A stretch of DNA of 51,320 nt. Origin: Bacteroidales bacterium (lineage in GTDB: Bacteria > Bacteroidota > Bacteroidia > Bacteroidales > F082). The stretch covers positions 1 through 51,320 of the forward strand of contig JAEETH010000020.1 of the NCBI GenBank assembly GCA_016290215.1, read 5' to 3'. Both the position numbers and the translations under genes were made by a program. A model generated the notes under the pieces. That model saw only the letters and a program-made list of their open reading frames with translations, was not told the origin of the DNA and did not search any database. This document shows, piece after piece, positions 22,917 through 32,403 of this stretch (the stretch's first letter is position 1; the number at the start of each line of letters is the position of its first letter).

Positions 22917-23759
22917 TTATTTCGAGGGCGTCTTTACCTTCCCCAGCATCCTTACCACGGCATCCCACCAACGGGCTGGCAACAGCAAATGAGAAAGCAC
23001 AATGGTCGTGGCAAACGCGCCCACACGATAGCGTGCACGAGGACGGCGACTGTTGACGGCCTTACACATCGCCTTGGTGACCACGGCAGGTTGTGAAAGA
23101 TAATTGGTGTTGTACATCCAATGAAGATTCTCCGCTTCCTGAAGTCCCGTTTGCTCGTAGGCCGTTCCCTTCGACGACTCGGCCAAATGGTCGGCGGCGA
23201 TATGTCCCCAATCCGTCTTGATGCCACCAGGTTCAATCATGACTACATCGATGCCAAAAGGCTGCATCTCGATACGCAACGCATCGCTGAAAGCCTCAAC
23301 GGAATACTTGGTCACATGATACCAACCGCCATAATACAACACAGACTTACCCGCTACCGAAGAGGTGTTGATAATGCGGCCCGACCCTTGTTGGCGCATG
23401 ATAGGCAGCACCAATTGGCACAGCCGCGCCAACCCAAACACGTTGACTTCCACCTGTCGGCGTGCCTCTTCCATGCTCACATTCTCGATGGCGCCGAAAT
23501 AGCCGTAACCCGCATTGTTGATAAGCACGTCGATGCGCCCTTCGGCTTCCATCACGGTTTTGAGACCTTCTTCAATCGAGGCATCGTCCGTTACATCCAT
23601 TCTGATGGGCGTAACACCTTGTTGGCGAAGAGGCTCCATCTTTTCCACCCTGCGAGCGGCAGCAAACACCTTGTGTCCTTGCTGGGCCAATGCAGCAGCC
23701 GTGTCGTAGCCGATGCCACTGCTCGCGCCCGTGATAAGTATTACTTTTTGTGTTTTCAT
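22917..23759 (-). CDS. Short-chain dehydrogenase/reductase
   Basis: 280 residues from the ATG at 23759; the frame is open to 23858 but the ATG giving MKTQKVILITGASSGIG overlaps the thioesterase stop (ATGA), which fixes it. Rossmann cofactor loop TGASSGIG (~8-15), NNAGYGYFG, and the catalytic Tyr-Lys pair YHVTKYS with upstream Ser in INTSSVAG. The Arg/Arg pair after the first strand (AAARRVEK) favours NADP(H). Classical SDR, substrate unknown. Last gene of a long minus-strand operon. Confidence 0.9.
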   Translation of the reverse strand: MKTQKVILITGASSGIGYDTAAALAQQGHKVFAAARRVEKMEPLRQQGVTPIRMDVTDDASIEEGLKTVMEAEGRIDVLINNAGYGYFGAIENVSMEEARRQVEVNVFGLARLCQLVLPIMRQQGSGRIINTSSVAGKSVLYYGGWYHVTKYSVEAFSDALRIEMQPFGIDVVMIEPGGIKTDWGHIAADHLAESSKGTAYEQTGLQEAENLHWMYNTNYLSQPAVVTKAMCKAVNSRRPRARYRVGAFATTIVLSHLLLPARWWDAVVRMLGKVKTPSK

Positions 23760-24154
23760 AGTTGCGATTGTATTGCTTTGTAAAGCTCCGGAAGACGTTT
23801 CGAAATGGCCACCGGACGCCCGTTTTCGGTGAAACAGTGCAGACTTTTTCCAGTGCATACTGTCTTTCCGCCAAGACGCATCACATAGTTGAACTCAAAC
23901 TTCAACTCCGATTGCAAGCCTATAGTGACCTCAATGTCAATGACATCCTTGAAGGTGGTTGGGCTTTTGTAATTGCATTCGATGGCGATGACCGGCGAAA
24001 CCACGCCTTCCTCTTCGACCTTGTCGAAGCCATAACCCAGCTGGTCGAGGTAGTCAACGCGGGCCTCCTCCATGAAACGGACATAGTTGGAATGGTGTGT
24101 GATGCCCATGCGGTCACACTCGTAATACTTCACTTCGTGTTTGTAGTTGTGCAT
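23756..24154 (-). CDS. Acyl-CoA thioesterase, 4HBT (YbgC-like) family
   Basis: 132 residues from the ATG at 24154 (frame open to 24223, but that overlaps the upstream gene's end). Hot-dog fold signature YYECDRMGITHHSNYVRFME with the catalytic-type Asp (D) in the D-x-x-G-x-x-H-x-x-x-Y pattern, matching 4-hydroxybenzoyl-CoA-like thioesterases. Hydrolyses acyl-CoA or acyl-ACP; chain preference not readable. Overlaps the SDR start by 4 bp. Confidence 0.9.
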   Translation of the reverse strand: MHNYKHEVKYYECDRMGITHHSNYVRFMEEARVDYLDQLGYGFDKVEEEGVVSPVIAIECNYKSPTTFKDVIDIEVTIGLQSELKFEFNYVMRLGGKTVCTGKSLHCFTENGRPVAISKRLPELYKAIQSQL

Positions 24155-24188
24155 CGTATTAGTGGATTTGTGGTTTGCAAAATCTCTG

Positions 24189-27152
24189 TTATTCAATAGG
24201 ATAAGCCTCGTACAGGATATCATGTAAGGCAGTTCGGATGCCCGTCCTTACCAACATATTGGGTTCTGCATCGGGATAGACGCGGTTGGATAAGAATATG
24301 ATAATCATATCGTTGGCGGGGTCGGCCCAAACGAAGGTGCCAGTGAAGCCCGTATGCCCGTACCCTTCCATGGAGCCGGATTTCGAGGCCGTACAAGTTC
24401 CTTTCTTGTTGATGGGCAATTTGTCGAAACCAATGCCGCGGCGGTTGTCGTTGCTTGCCGCAAACGGCGCCTTGGTGAAATAACGCACCGTTTCGGGTTT
24501 CAGATAACGCTTGCCGTTGTAAACACCCTCATCCAAAATCATTTGCATGATGGCCGCCAGGTCGTGGGCATTGGAAAACAAGCCTGCGTGACCCGCAACT
24601 CCGCCAAACATGGCAGCAGCCTGGTCGTGGACATCACCCCAAATCAGTTGACGGCGAAAAACCGTGTCGTTTTCCGTAGGGGCAATCTGCTCGCGGGTGA
24701 AATGCCCCAAAGGCTTGTAGCAAATGTGGTTCAAACCCATCGGATAGTAAAAATTCTCTCTCAAATAGTCCTCAATGTTCTGATTGGTAATCTGTTTCAC
24801 GATTTTCGGGATATAATAGAAGCCCATGTCGCTATATAGATACTTCTTCTTACCCAAAGGGGTCTTGGAAACCGAGTCGAAGATGCGGTCCTCATAGTCA
24901 TTAATAAGGTAAAGGTTTTCCGCCACCCTAACGCCATGAGTCTCATCGATTTGATCGCTGTAAAACTCAGCCATGGGGCCGTTTTCGTCGACTGTCACCT
25001 TATAAAAAGGCACCCAAGCCTTCAGTCCGGCTTGATGCGTCATAATGTCAATAAGCTTCAGCTTGCCGTGTGCATTGCCTTTCAGGTAGGGAAAAAAATC
25101 GGCCAAAGTCTTGGTCAAGTCTATCAATCCATCATCGTACAACTTCATCACGGCCAACGTCGAAGCAAAAATCTTGGTGCATGAGGCAATGTCGTAGAGG
25201 TCGTCGGGCTGCACCTGATGGCCACCGCCGTAGGTAAAAGTGCCGAAACACTTGTCGTAGACCATTTTACCATCCTTCATCGCCACTATCTGGCAACCAG
25301 GATAAGCTTTTTTTTTGATGCCCGACAAGGCAACGGAGTCCAACTTGGCTACATATTTCGCACTCATTTTTGCCGTCGGCAATGAGGTAACTTTCTCATT
25401 TTGAACTGGTAAACCAGCAGGTGCCGGAATTTCCTTTTGTGGAAGAATGTGTTCCTTGCGCTCGGGCATGGCTGCAGCAATGCCATCGCCACACTTGAAC
25501 TTACCCACCGAAACGGGCAGGGTGCCTTTTGCTTCGAGTTCGCCCGAAAGCAACCTCACAACGGCATCCACGGCAGGCACTTCGTCTTGGTAAGCCACCA
25601 CCAAACCCTTGACACTGTTGTTGATACGGAACAAATCCAAAGCGTAAGGGCAGGCGAACAGATTGAGAATCACGTCGTTTTGCGCCACAAGGCGATTGAA
25701 AAACTTCACCGTCTCCTCGGTGATGCCGTAGTTTTTGTTGGCAAACATCGTGGTCTTTTCAATGTTGACCACCACTATATCAAAACCTTCCAATCGTTTC
25801 AGCCAATCCGCTGATTTCGAGGCAATAGCATCTTTCGACACCACAAAGGATGTCGTGCTGAAGCCACGAGCGACAAGCCCTTCATTCACATCATTCTTGG
25901 TGTTGCCAATGGTGACCACAGCGATTTTCTTGTTGTTGGCCAACGGGATGACATTGTTGTCATTGCGGAGCATCGTGATGGCTTCATCATAAAGCTGTTG
26001 GCGTAATTCGGTGTAGGCCTTTTTCTTCAGGTCTGTCATCAGGTTGGCTGTCGGGACTGGCTTGTAATGGTTCAAACCAGCGCGATATTTGTAACGCAAA
26101 ATCTTCTTGCAGCTTTCCTCCAAGCGGGCTGCCGCTACCGGGTTGCGTTCCGCAGCCTGTTTGATGGTTTTGATGGCAAACGGCACATTGGTGGGCAGAA
26201 TCAGCACATCATTGCCAGCCATGAAAGCAACATACGGCACACTGTCTTGCCTCACCTTTTCCGAAACGCCTTTCATGTCGAGACCATCGGTGAAAATCAA
26301 GCCTTCAAAGCCCATCTGGTTTTTCAACAAGTCGGTTACAACGCCATGCGAAAGCGAGGAGGAAGTGTTCTTAACTTTCTCAATGGCAGGGAAATAAAGG
26401 TGTCCCACCATGGCACCGTTCACCCCTTGTTCAATCATATAACGGAAAGGTGCAAGCTCAATGTCGCGCACCTCGTCCATCGTGCGGGTCACTGTGGGCA
26501 GGGTCATGTGGGAATCAGTGGCCGTGTTACCGTGACCAGGGAAGTGTTTCATACTGGTAATCAGTCCTTTGCTCTGCATACCCAGTGCGTATGCTGTGGC
26601 CTTTTCGCCCACTTTTGCAGGATCTTCGCCGAAGCTACGCATTCCTATAATGGGATTGGCAGCGTTGGAGTTGACATCCGCCACGGGAGCAAAGTTCACA
26701 TGGATGCCCATGCGTTGGCATTGTTCTGCCACCTGCTGCCCCATCTCGTAAATCAGTTCATCATCGCTGATAGCCCCCAAGGTCATCTGATAAGGATAAG
26801 CCAACGTCTTTTTCACACGCATTGCCAAGCCCCATTCAGCATCGATAGACACCATCAGCGGGGTCTTTGCCATAGCCTGCCAGGCATTGGTCTGGTTGAC
26901 TTGAGCCTCGGCATCGGCACGGAAGAAACACACGCCACCGATGTTATACTGCTTGATGTACTTGGCCACATCCTCATAAAAAGGCTTGTCGGGCTGGTTG
27001 GCGCGCATACATATTAATTGTGCCACACGCTGCTCCAAGGTGAGGCTGTTGTAAACTGAATCCACCCAGCGGTCTTCCGCAGTTTGGGCAATACCTTGGC
27101 CGACCGAAAAAGCCAGCGCAAATAACAATACTGATGTTTTAATCTTATTCAT
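24189..27152 (-). CDS. Glycoside hydrolase family 3 - serine beta-lactamase fusion, secreted
   Basis: 987 residues. Signal peptide (~1-22). GH3 catalytic barrel ~30-370 with NagZ-like KHFPGHGNTATDSH (202-215; Asp/His dyad) and nucleophile Asp289 in FTDGLDM, followed by the alpha/beta sandwich (~390-580). The C-terminal ~350 residues are a class C/esterase-type beta-lactamase domain: Ser657-x-x-Lys660 (SCTK), a YSD variant of the YxN motif, and HTGFTG in place of KTG. The likely role is cell-wall recycling: removing beta-linked N-acetylglucosamine from muropeptides, with the second domain acting on peptide or ester bonds. Fusion of these domains is known in Bacteroidetes. Confidence 0.93.
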   Translation of the reverse strand: MNKIKTSVLLFALAFSVGQGIAQTAEDRWVDSVYNSLTLEQRVAQLICMRANQPDKPFYEDVAKYIKQYNIGGVCFFRADAEAQVNQTNAWQAMAKTPLMVSIDAEWGLAMRVKKTLAYPYQMTLGAISDDELIYEMGQQVAEQCQRMGIHVNFAPVADVNSNAANPIIGMRSFGEDPAKVGEKATAYALGMQSKGLITSMKHFPGHGNTATDSHMTLPTVTRTMDEVRDIELAPFRYMIEQGVNGAMVGHLYFPAIEKVKNTSSSLSHGVVTDLLKNQMGFEGLIFTDGLDMKGVSEKVRQDSVPYVAFMAGNDVLILPTNVPFAIKTIKQAAERNPVAAARLEESCKKILRYKYRAGLNHYKPVPTANLMTDLKKKAYTELRQQLYDEAITMLRNDNNVIPLANNKKIAVVTIGNTKNDVNEGLVARGFSTTSFVVSKDAIASKSADWLKRLEGFDIVVVNIEKTTMFANKNYGITEETVKFFNRLVAQNDVILNLFACPYALDLFRINNSVKGLVVAYQDEVPAVDAVVRLLSGELEAKGTLPVSVGKFKCGDGIAAAMPERKEHILPQKEIPAPAGLPVQNEKVTSLPTAKMSAKYVAKLDSVALSGIKKKAYPGCQIVAMKDGKMVYDKCFGTFTYGGGHQVQPDDLYDIASCTKIFASTLAVMKLYDDGLIDLTKTLADFFPYLKGNAHGKLKLIDIMTHQAGLKAWVPFYKVTVDENGPMAEFYSDQIDETHGVRVAENLYLINDYEDRIFDSVSKTPLGKKKYLYSDMGFYYIPKIVKQITNQNIEDYLRENFYYPMGLNHICYKPLGHFTREQIAPTENDTVFRRQLIWGDVHDQAAAMFGGVAGHAGLFSNAHDLAAIMQMILDEGVYNGKRYLKPETVRYFTKAPFAASNDNRRGIGFDKLPINKKGTCTASKSGSMEGYGHTGFTGTFVWADPANDMIIIFLSNRVYPDAEPNMLVRTGIRTALHDILYEAYPIE

Positions 27153-27176
27153 ATAATTATATAATTTTCAATTGTT

Positions 27177-28004
27177 TTAATTATTTCTATTCAACCATTC
27201 CTTTAATTCATACCAATCGTATGGTTTGCAAACAATAGTGCGCTCGGCATCCAAAACGAAGACCGTCGGCGTTGAAGTGATATGGTAATCCAAAAAGGCT
27301 TTGCTATCCCAACGTAACGCATCATAAAAATGGTATCCAGGCAGACGCGTTTTTTTCACCGTTTTGGCCACCTCGTCTTGGTTCTCTGCCAATGCAAAAG
27401 TAACTAATTCAAAATCAGACTTTAAGTCTAGGTTTTTACGGATGTGAACCAAGAAATCGTGACAGTACTCACAGTCCGTCGACCAAAAGAAGACAATAAT
27501 CCGCTCTGCCTTAGAATCATACAAATGATAGGCTTCGCCATCGACAGTAACACCCGAATAGTCAGGGGCTTTAGCACCAACTTTCACCTTTTGATATGGT
27601 TCAGTGATGGAATCCAAGCGCAGACCTTCTTCCATAGTGATTTCCCCTTCAGCGAGTTGAGGATAATTCAAAAGGTAGTCTGTCACCCGGTCGCGACCCA
27701 TGGAAGAATAGCCATTCAGCGCAAAATCAAGGATATACTCATACATCCTCATGTTCACCTTGGCCTTGTTGAGAACCACACTCAAGCCTGCCATCGAAAG
27801 GCTGTCAAAGCGTTGCTCGTCGCCATCGGTGAACGAAAAGAAGTATTCAATCAATTTATCTGACATCGCCTTGGATGCAATCAAAGTCGTATCATTGAAA
27901 TCCACATCATCCCAATACGTCTGTAAATCCACATTTTGCCCTTTCAACGGAAAAGCAAGAAGCATAAAACAAACTAGTATTGAAATATGGATTATCTTTT
28001 TCAT
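27177..28004 (-). CDS. Thioredoxin-fold (TlpA/ResA-like) exported protein
   Basis: 275 residues. Signal peptide (~1-22), a helical N-terminal region of ~110 residues as in DUF5106-bearing TlpA relatives, then the thioredoxin domain: KVGAKAPDYSGVTVDGEAYHLYD, active site STDCEYCHDF (CxxC) and the cis-Pro loop ITSTPTVFVLD. Periplasmic thiol-disulfide exchange is expected; substrate unknown. Lies between rnhB and the GH3 fusion with 23-24 bp gaps, so in the same operon. Confidence 0.88.
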   Translation of the reverse strand: MKKIIHISILVCFMLLAFPLKGQNVDLQTYWDDVDFNDTTLIASKAMSDKLIEYFFSFTDGDEQRFDSLSMAGLSVVLNKAKVNMRMYEYILDFALNGYSSMGRDRVTDYLLNYPQLAEGEITMEEGLRLDSITEPYQKVKVGAKAPDYSGVTVDGEAYHLYDSKAERIIVFFWSTDCEYCHDFLVHIRKNLDLKSDFELVTFALAENQDEVAKTVKKTRLPGYHFYDALRWDSKAFLDYHITSTPTVFVLDAERTIVCKPYDWYELKEWLNRNN

Positions 28005-28027
28005 TTTCTATTGTTTACATTATTTTA

Positions 28028-28624
28028 TTAAATGTCTAACTTCAACTGAATAGCCATATTAAAAGTCATGCGATGCAGGGGTGTCGTCCCATAATCTGCT
28101 ATGGCTTGTTTGTGCTCTCGCGTGGGATACCCTTTGTTCTTTTTCCAATTGTAAACCGGATATTGTTCGCCGTATTCAACCATCATCATATCCCTGGTGG
28201 TCTTGGCCAAAATGGAAGCCGCCGCAATGGATTGGTATTTGGCATCACCACCAACGATGCAAACGTGTTTCACCTTTTTGTATGGATTGAAACGGTTGCC
28301 GTCAATCAACAACAATTCAGGTTGAAGTGTCAGTTGATCTAAAGCCCGATGCATCGCTAAGAATGAGGCATTTAGGATGTTGATTTCGTCAATCTCTTGA
28401 GGCGAAACGATGCCTATGCCGTAGGACAATGCCTCTTTCATGATCAACTCGCGCAACTGCATACGTTTCTTCTCCGTAAGTTGCTTGGAGTCATTGAGCT
28501 CAGGGTAATCTGCATCGTTTTTCAGAATCACTGCTGCCGCCACAACGGGTCCAGCAAGGCAGCCTCGCCCGGCTTCGTCACAGCCTGCTTCAACCTTATT
28601 CGAATAATGTGGCAACAAACCCAT
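28028..28624 (-). CDS. rnhB: Ribonuclease HII
   Basis: 198 residues, standard length. [20 protein letters not shown] at ~12-31 carries the first Asp-Glu metal ligands; LLIDGNRF carries the third Asp and later [11 protein letters not shown] the helix that follows. Cuts RNA in RNA-DNA hybrids (EC 3.1.26.4), including single ribonucleotides. Starts 3 bp after the DUF6427 stop. Confidence 0.96.
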   Translation of the reverse strand: MGLLPHYSNKVEAGCDEAGRGCLAGPVVAAAVILKNDADYPELNDSKQLTEKKRMQLRELIMKEALSYGIGIVSPQEIDEINILNASFLAMHRALDQLTLQPELLLIDGNRFNPYKKVKHVCIVGGDAKYQSIAAASILAKTTRDMMMVEYGEQYPVYNWKKNKGYPTREHKQAIADYGTTPLHRMTFNMAIQLKLDI

Positions 28625-28627
28625 GGT

Positions 28628-29611
28628 TTAGAGGAATTTAAAGTAATAATGATTGGCAAAAACCAAAGCCAAAAACAGCGTCAGGAATAGATTGGCCCAA
28701 CCTGTATTGCCCAAATATGAGAAAGCATAAGAAATCAGAATGGATAAAGCAATGAAAATCAAGCCATTCATCAAGACATTGGGTCCGAGAAACAACAGCG
28801 GAATAGCAAAAACCGACAGGATGACTGTCATGGAAATCTTGGTCCTTACCGCCACGGTTTTCTCGAAGTTGGCATTGCTGCCTCCAAAAAGGAGAAAGAC
28901 CGTTGACAAAACAAGAATAACTAACAACAAGATAGTCTTCAAGTTAAACATCGCCACCGAGAATTTAATTGAAGTGAAATAATCTCGATAGCCATGTATC
29001 AATGTGAGGAAATCGCCGAATAAATAGACGGCAACGAAATAGGCAAAGTAAATAAACAAGAAGCCAAACAAAGGAATCAACTGAAGGCGAAGTGTCCCCT
29101 TTTTGGCTATGGGCAAAGCGATAAACACCCACAAAACCAACAAGATGGACGGAAAATAGCACATCGACGCCAAGGCTAAGAAAACTCCTGACTTCAACAA
29201 ATTAATTTCCGGATTAGGGAGCTGGTATGTCTCAAACAAACAATTGATTGTCAGTATGATAAACAACGTTGACAAAAAGAATGGATAAAAATTGGTTTGC
29301 GTCTGCGTCAAGCTCATCAGTAAGACGAATACGAAAGCACCCATGGTGCCCACTTTGCCCACTATCTGATTTTTAACCAACATGTTGTTGAAAATCAAAG
29401 TCTCAACCACCAACAACAGGAAGGCGAAAGCGTGTTGGGCAATAGTCGAAAAGTCGAGCAAGTCGTCCACTAAATTGAAAATAGGTGTGACGGGACTGCC
29501 CAAGCCCATAGTCAGTTTTCCCGACACAAATGCGGGTATCCATAGGGCAATCGCCAACAAGGCAATCACCACATACTGAACGGCATAGCTCTGTCTGAAA
29601 AACTTAATCAT
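28628..29611 (-). CDS. DUF6427 multi-spanning membrane protein
   Basis: 327 residues with about nine to ten hydrophobic helices (first at ~13-32). It fits the Bacteroidetes DUF6427 family, often found beside purD, and has no known role. Overlaps the purD stop by 4 bp (ATGA). Confidence 0.75.
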   Translation of the reverse strand: MIKFFRQSYAVQYVVIALLAIALWIPAFVSGKLTMGLGSPVTPIFNLVDDLLDFSTIAQHAFAFLLLVVETLIFNNMLVKNQIVGKVGTMGAFVFVLLMSLTQTQTNFYPFFLSTLFIILTINCLFETYQLPNPEINLLKSGVFLALASMCYFPSILLVLWVFIALPIAKKGTLRLQLIPLFGFLFIYFAYFVAVYLFGDFLTLIHGYRDYFTSIKFSVAMFNLKTILLLVILVLSTVFLLFGGSNANFEKTVAVRTKISMTVILSVFAIPLLFLGPNVLMNGLIFIALSILISYAFSYLGNTGWANLFLTLFLALVFANHYYFKFL

Positions 29612-30978
29612 TGCATTTTCATCAAATCAAGTCCAATGTCGTGGCGGTAGTTGACACCCTCAAAATGGATCTTCTCCACCTCGCGGTAGGCAATGCCTCT
29701 CGCCTCTTCAATCGAATCACCGTGTGCAGTGACGGCGATGACACGTCCACCAGAGGTAACCACATTCTTTTCAGCATCAAATGCCGTGCCAGCATGGAAG
29801 GCCACGACCTCTTTCAAGCTGTCCAATCCGCTCATTATCATACCTTTTTTATATGCCTCGGGATAGCCGCCCGACACCATCATCACCGTGACGGCGGTCT
29901 TGTCGCTCTTGGCATAATGCACCTCATTCAAGCGACCGTCGGCACAAGCCATGAGCAGGTCGGCAAAGTCACCCTCGATGCGGGTCATCACCGCTTCGGT
30001 CTCGGGATCGCCCATGCGAACATTGTATTCGATAACGTATGGATTGCCGCCATCGTTCATCAAACCCAAGAAAATGAAGCCTTTATAGTCGATACCTTCG
30101 ACTTTCAGGCCTTTCAACGTAGGTTTCACAATGCGTTCCTCTATCCTGTTCAAAAACTCGGGGGTGCAGAAGGGCACTGGTGACACGGCACCCATACCGC
30201 CCGTGTTCAAGCCTTGGTCGCCGTCGCCGATGCGCTTGTAATCCTTGGCTTCGGGCAGCAACACATAGTGTTCGCCATCAGTCAGCACAAAGACTGACAC
30301 CTCGATGCCTTTCAGGAACTCCTCGATGACCACAGTAGTCGAAGCCGCGCCGAATTTGCCGTCAAGCATCTTGCCGAGTTCGTCTTTTGCTTCCTGCAAA
30401 TCGTTGAGAATCAATACGCCCTTACCTGCGGCCAAGCCGTCAGCCTTCAGCACGTATGGGGCTTTTACACTCTCAAGGAACTTGCAGCCTTCGCCGAGGT
30501 TGTCTTTCGTGACCTTGAAGCATTTCGCCGTCGGTATGCCGTATTTCTCCATGAAATCTTTGGCGAAGGCCTTGCTGCCTTCTAACTGGGCACCACGTTT
30601 GTCGGGACCGATAATCTTTACCGCTTTCAGTTCAGCATCACTCTTGAAGAAGTCCACGATGCCGTCCACCAAAGGTTGTTCGGGGCCTACCACAACAAGG
30701 TTAATCTCTTGCTTTAAGCAAAAGTCTTTTACAGCTTCAAAATCAGATGGTTTTATATCGACATTCACACCCACTTGTGCCGTGCCGGCATTGCCGGGAG
30801 CGATGAAAACATGTGCGCCTTCGCTTTGGGCCAACTTCCATGCCAAGGCATGTTCTCGGCCTCCTGAACCGAGCACCAATATGTTGCGTTTCACCACTGT
30901 GATATGTTGTCCTTGAGCATCTTTCCAATTCATGGTTTCTTTTCTGGCTTCGCCAGGATACATTATGATTTTAGCCAT
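29608..30978 (-). CDS. purD: Phosphoribosylamine-glycine ligase (GAR synthetase)
   Basis: 456 residues, second step of purine synthesis (EC 6.3.4.13). N-domain NILVLGSGGREHALAWKLA (~32-50), ATP-grasp domain with DFMEKYGIPTAKCF, VLKADGLAAGKGVLI and GLNTGGMGAVSP, C-terminal EYNVRMGDPETEAVM. The family usually begins at the NILVLGSGG strand; here about 30 extra residues precede it, with in-frame ATGs at residues 1, 6 and 16. The start is uncertain; 30978 is the longest ATG start after the upstream stop. Confidence 0.96.
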   Translation of the reverse strand: MAKIIMYPGEARKETMNWKDAQGQHITVVKRNILVLGSGGREHALAWKLAQSEGAHVFIAPGNAGTAQVGVNVDIKPSDFEAVKDFCLKQEINLVVVGPEQPLVDGIVDFFKSDAELKAVKIIGPDKRGAQLEGSKAFAKDFMEKYGIPTAKCFKVTKDNLGEGCKFLESVKAPYVLKADGLAAGKGVLILNDLQEAKDELGKMLDGKFGAASTTVVIEEFLKGIEVSVFVLTDGEHYVLLPEAKDYKRIGDGDQGLNTGGMGAVSPVPFCTPEFLNRIEERIVKPTLKGLKVEGIDYKGFIFLGLMNDGGNPYVIEYNVRMGDPETEAVMTRIEGDFADLLMACADGRLNEVHYAKSDKTAVTVMMVSGGYPEAYKKGMIMSGLDSLKEVVAFHAGTAFDAEKNVVTSGGRVIAVTAHGDSIEEARGIAYREVEKIHFEGVNYRHDIGLDLMKMQ

Positions 30979-30981
30979 ATC

Positions 30982-32106
30982 TTATTCTTTTATTGCATTC
31001 ATTAATGAATTCCAAATATCATCGGCGGCTTTGTCCCATGAGAAATCCATGGCACGTTCCCTGCCTTTCTCGATAAGAGACTCGCGTACGTTCTCGTCGA
31101 GCATCTCCGTCATGCCTTCGGCGATGGAGGCCTCGCTGAACGGGTCGACCAGCAATGCCGCATCATCCGCCACCTCGGGCATGGAGGTCACATTGGAGGT
31201 GATGACAGGCGTCTCACACTTGAACGCCTCCAAAATCGGGATGCCAAAGCCCTCGAAATAAGACACATACACCGATGCCAACGCAGCTGCCGTCACCAAA
31301 TGCAGGTCTTCGGCACTCAAGCGTCCGGCAAAGACCACCTCGTCCTTACACCGCATTTGGCTGTAGGCTTGCTCGATGGGTCCCGACCACCAACGCTTCT
31401 CCCCTACTATCAGCAACTTGACATTGGACGAGGTCTGACTCTTGAACAAGTCGAAGGCGGTGAACAATCGCGCCAAGTTCTTGCGCGGATGCAGCGAGCC
31501 GACGAACATAAAATAAGGATTGCCGTCAGTGTATTTCGCACGGATGGCGTCCTGTTCCTCGTCGGAGATAGGCGCAAACTTCTCATTTACACCGTTATAA
31601 GCCACGTCAATCTTATCAGGATTAATGCCATAACACTCCACAATATCCTGCTTCGAGAACTCCGACACCGTCACGATGCGCTTGGCCTTGCGGGCAAAAC
31701 GCGGGAAAAACGTCTTGTAATGCCAGAGATGGATCTTCGGCATGTCTTTCGGGAAATGTTCGAAGTTAAGGTCATGGAACTGAGCTACTTGTGGAACATC
31801 GGAACGTAGGCTCAAATAGCCATCGGGCGAGAAATACAAGTCGGGTTGGATTTGCTTCAACGCCTTCTTCACCGAGAACTCGAAAAACCAAATGAACAGG
31901 AAGGGATGCCGCGCCTGAGGGAACAGCACTATAGGTTTCACATTGTCTCCGAAGATAAACATAGGGTCGGGCTCGCGGTCGAAGAGGAAATAAAACTCCA
32001 CCTCGGGATGGTCTTTCACTATGCGGCGCAAGGTCTCGTATGCCACCCATCCGATGCCTTCCAGCTTGTTTTTCAGCAACAAACGTGTATTGACTGCAAT
32101 TTTCAT
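30982..32106 (-). CDS. Glycosyltransferase family 4 (GT-B)
   Basis: 374 residues. GT-B fold with the GT4 C-terminal donor site EGFGIPILEAFKCETPVITSN (E-x7-E) at ~284-304 and VGSLHPRKNLARLF before it. No membrane segment or signal peptide; acts at the cytosolic face. Probably a mannosyl- or glucosyl-type transferase for a surface glycan; the acceptor is unknown. First gene of the operon running down to the SDR at 22917; -7 box at 32160. Confidence 0.9.
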   Translation of the reverse strand: MKIAVNTRLLLKNKLEGIGWVAYETLRRIVKDHPEVEFYFLFDREPDPMFIFGDNVKPIVLFPQARHPFLFIWFFEFSVKKALKQIQPDLYFSPDGYLSLRSDVPQVAQFHDLNFEHFPKDMPKIHLWHYKTFFPRFARKAKRIVTVSEFSKQDIVECYGINPDKIDVAYNGVNEKFAPISDEEQDAIRAKYTDGNPYFMFVGSLHPRKNLARLFTAFDLFKSQTSSNVKLLIVGEKRWWSGPIEQAYSQMRCKDEVVFAGRLSAEDLHLVTAAALASVYVSYFEGFGIPILEAFKCETPVITSNVTSMPEVADDAALLVDPFSEASIAEGMTEMLDENVRESLIEKGRERAMDFSWDKAADDIWNSLMNAIKE

Positions 32107-32159
32107 TGTTCTGTTTTAACACTCGTTTTCATGCAGTCATTACACTGCAATTTTGTTCG

Positions 32160-32167
32160 CAAAGATA
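32160..32167 (-). promoter_or_regulatory. -7 box of the GT4-purD-rnhB-GH3 operon
   Basis: Minus-strand TATCTTTG, exact consensus, 53 nt before the GT4 ATG. Confidence 0.6.
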
Positions 32168-32220
32168 CAAATTTTACTCACATCAAAACCTTGCGAACAA
32201 GAATTGATAATGATTTTTAT

Positions 32221-32228
32221 TACTTTTG
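32221..32228 (+). promoter_or_regulatory. -7 box of the DUF5060 glycosidase
   Basis: TACTTTTG, exact consensus. The start codon at 32404 is about 170 nt downstream, so the leader contains the repeat at 32294-32356. Confidence 0.5.
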
Positions 32229-32293
32229 CTCCGAATTAACACATAATAAGTAGATGAATAGAATTAGTTTACACATATAAGGTAGGAAAATTT

Positions 32294-32356
32294 GGCCGTC
32301 AGCAGTCAGCCATGGTGCTACCAAGTTGATAGCTGACGACTGATTGCTTACAGCTA
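32294..32356. repeat. Dispersed GGCCGTCAGCAGTCAGCC repeat, copy A
   Basis: GGCCGTCAGCAGTCAGCC followed by ATGGTGCTACCAAG and GATAGCTGAC. The reverse complement of 37169-37253 shares these blocks in the same order, so the two are inverted copies about 4.8 kb apart. Partial relatives occur at 6066-6120. Confidence 0.75.
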
Positions 32357-32403
32357 AAAAGCTAATAATAATGCAGTTTAATTCCGAACAATTACTTTAT
32401 GCC

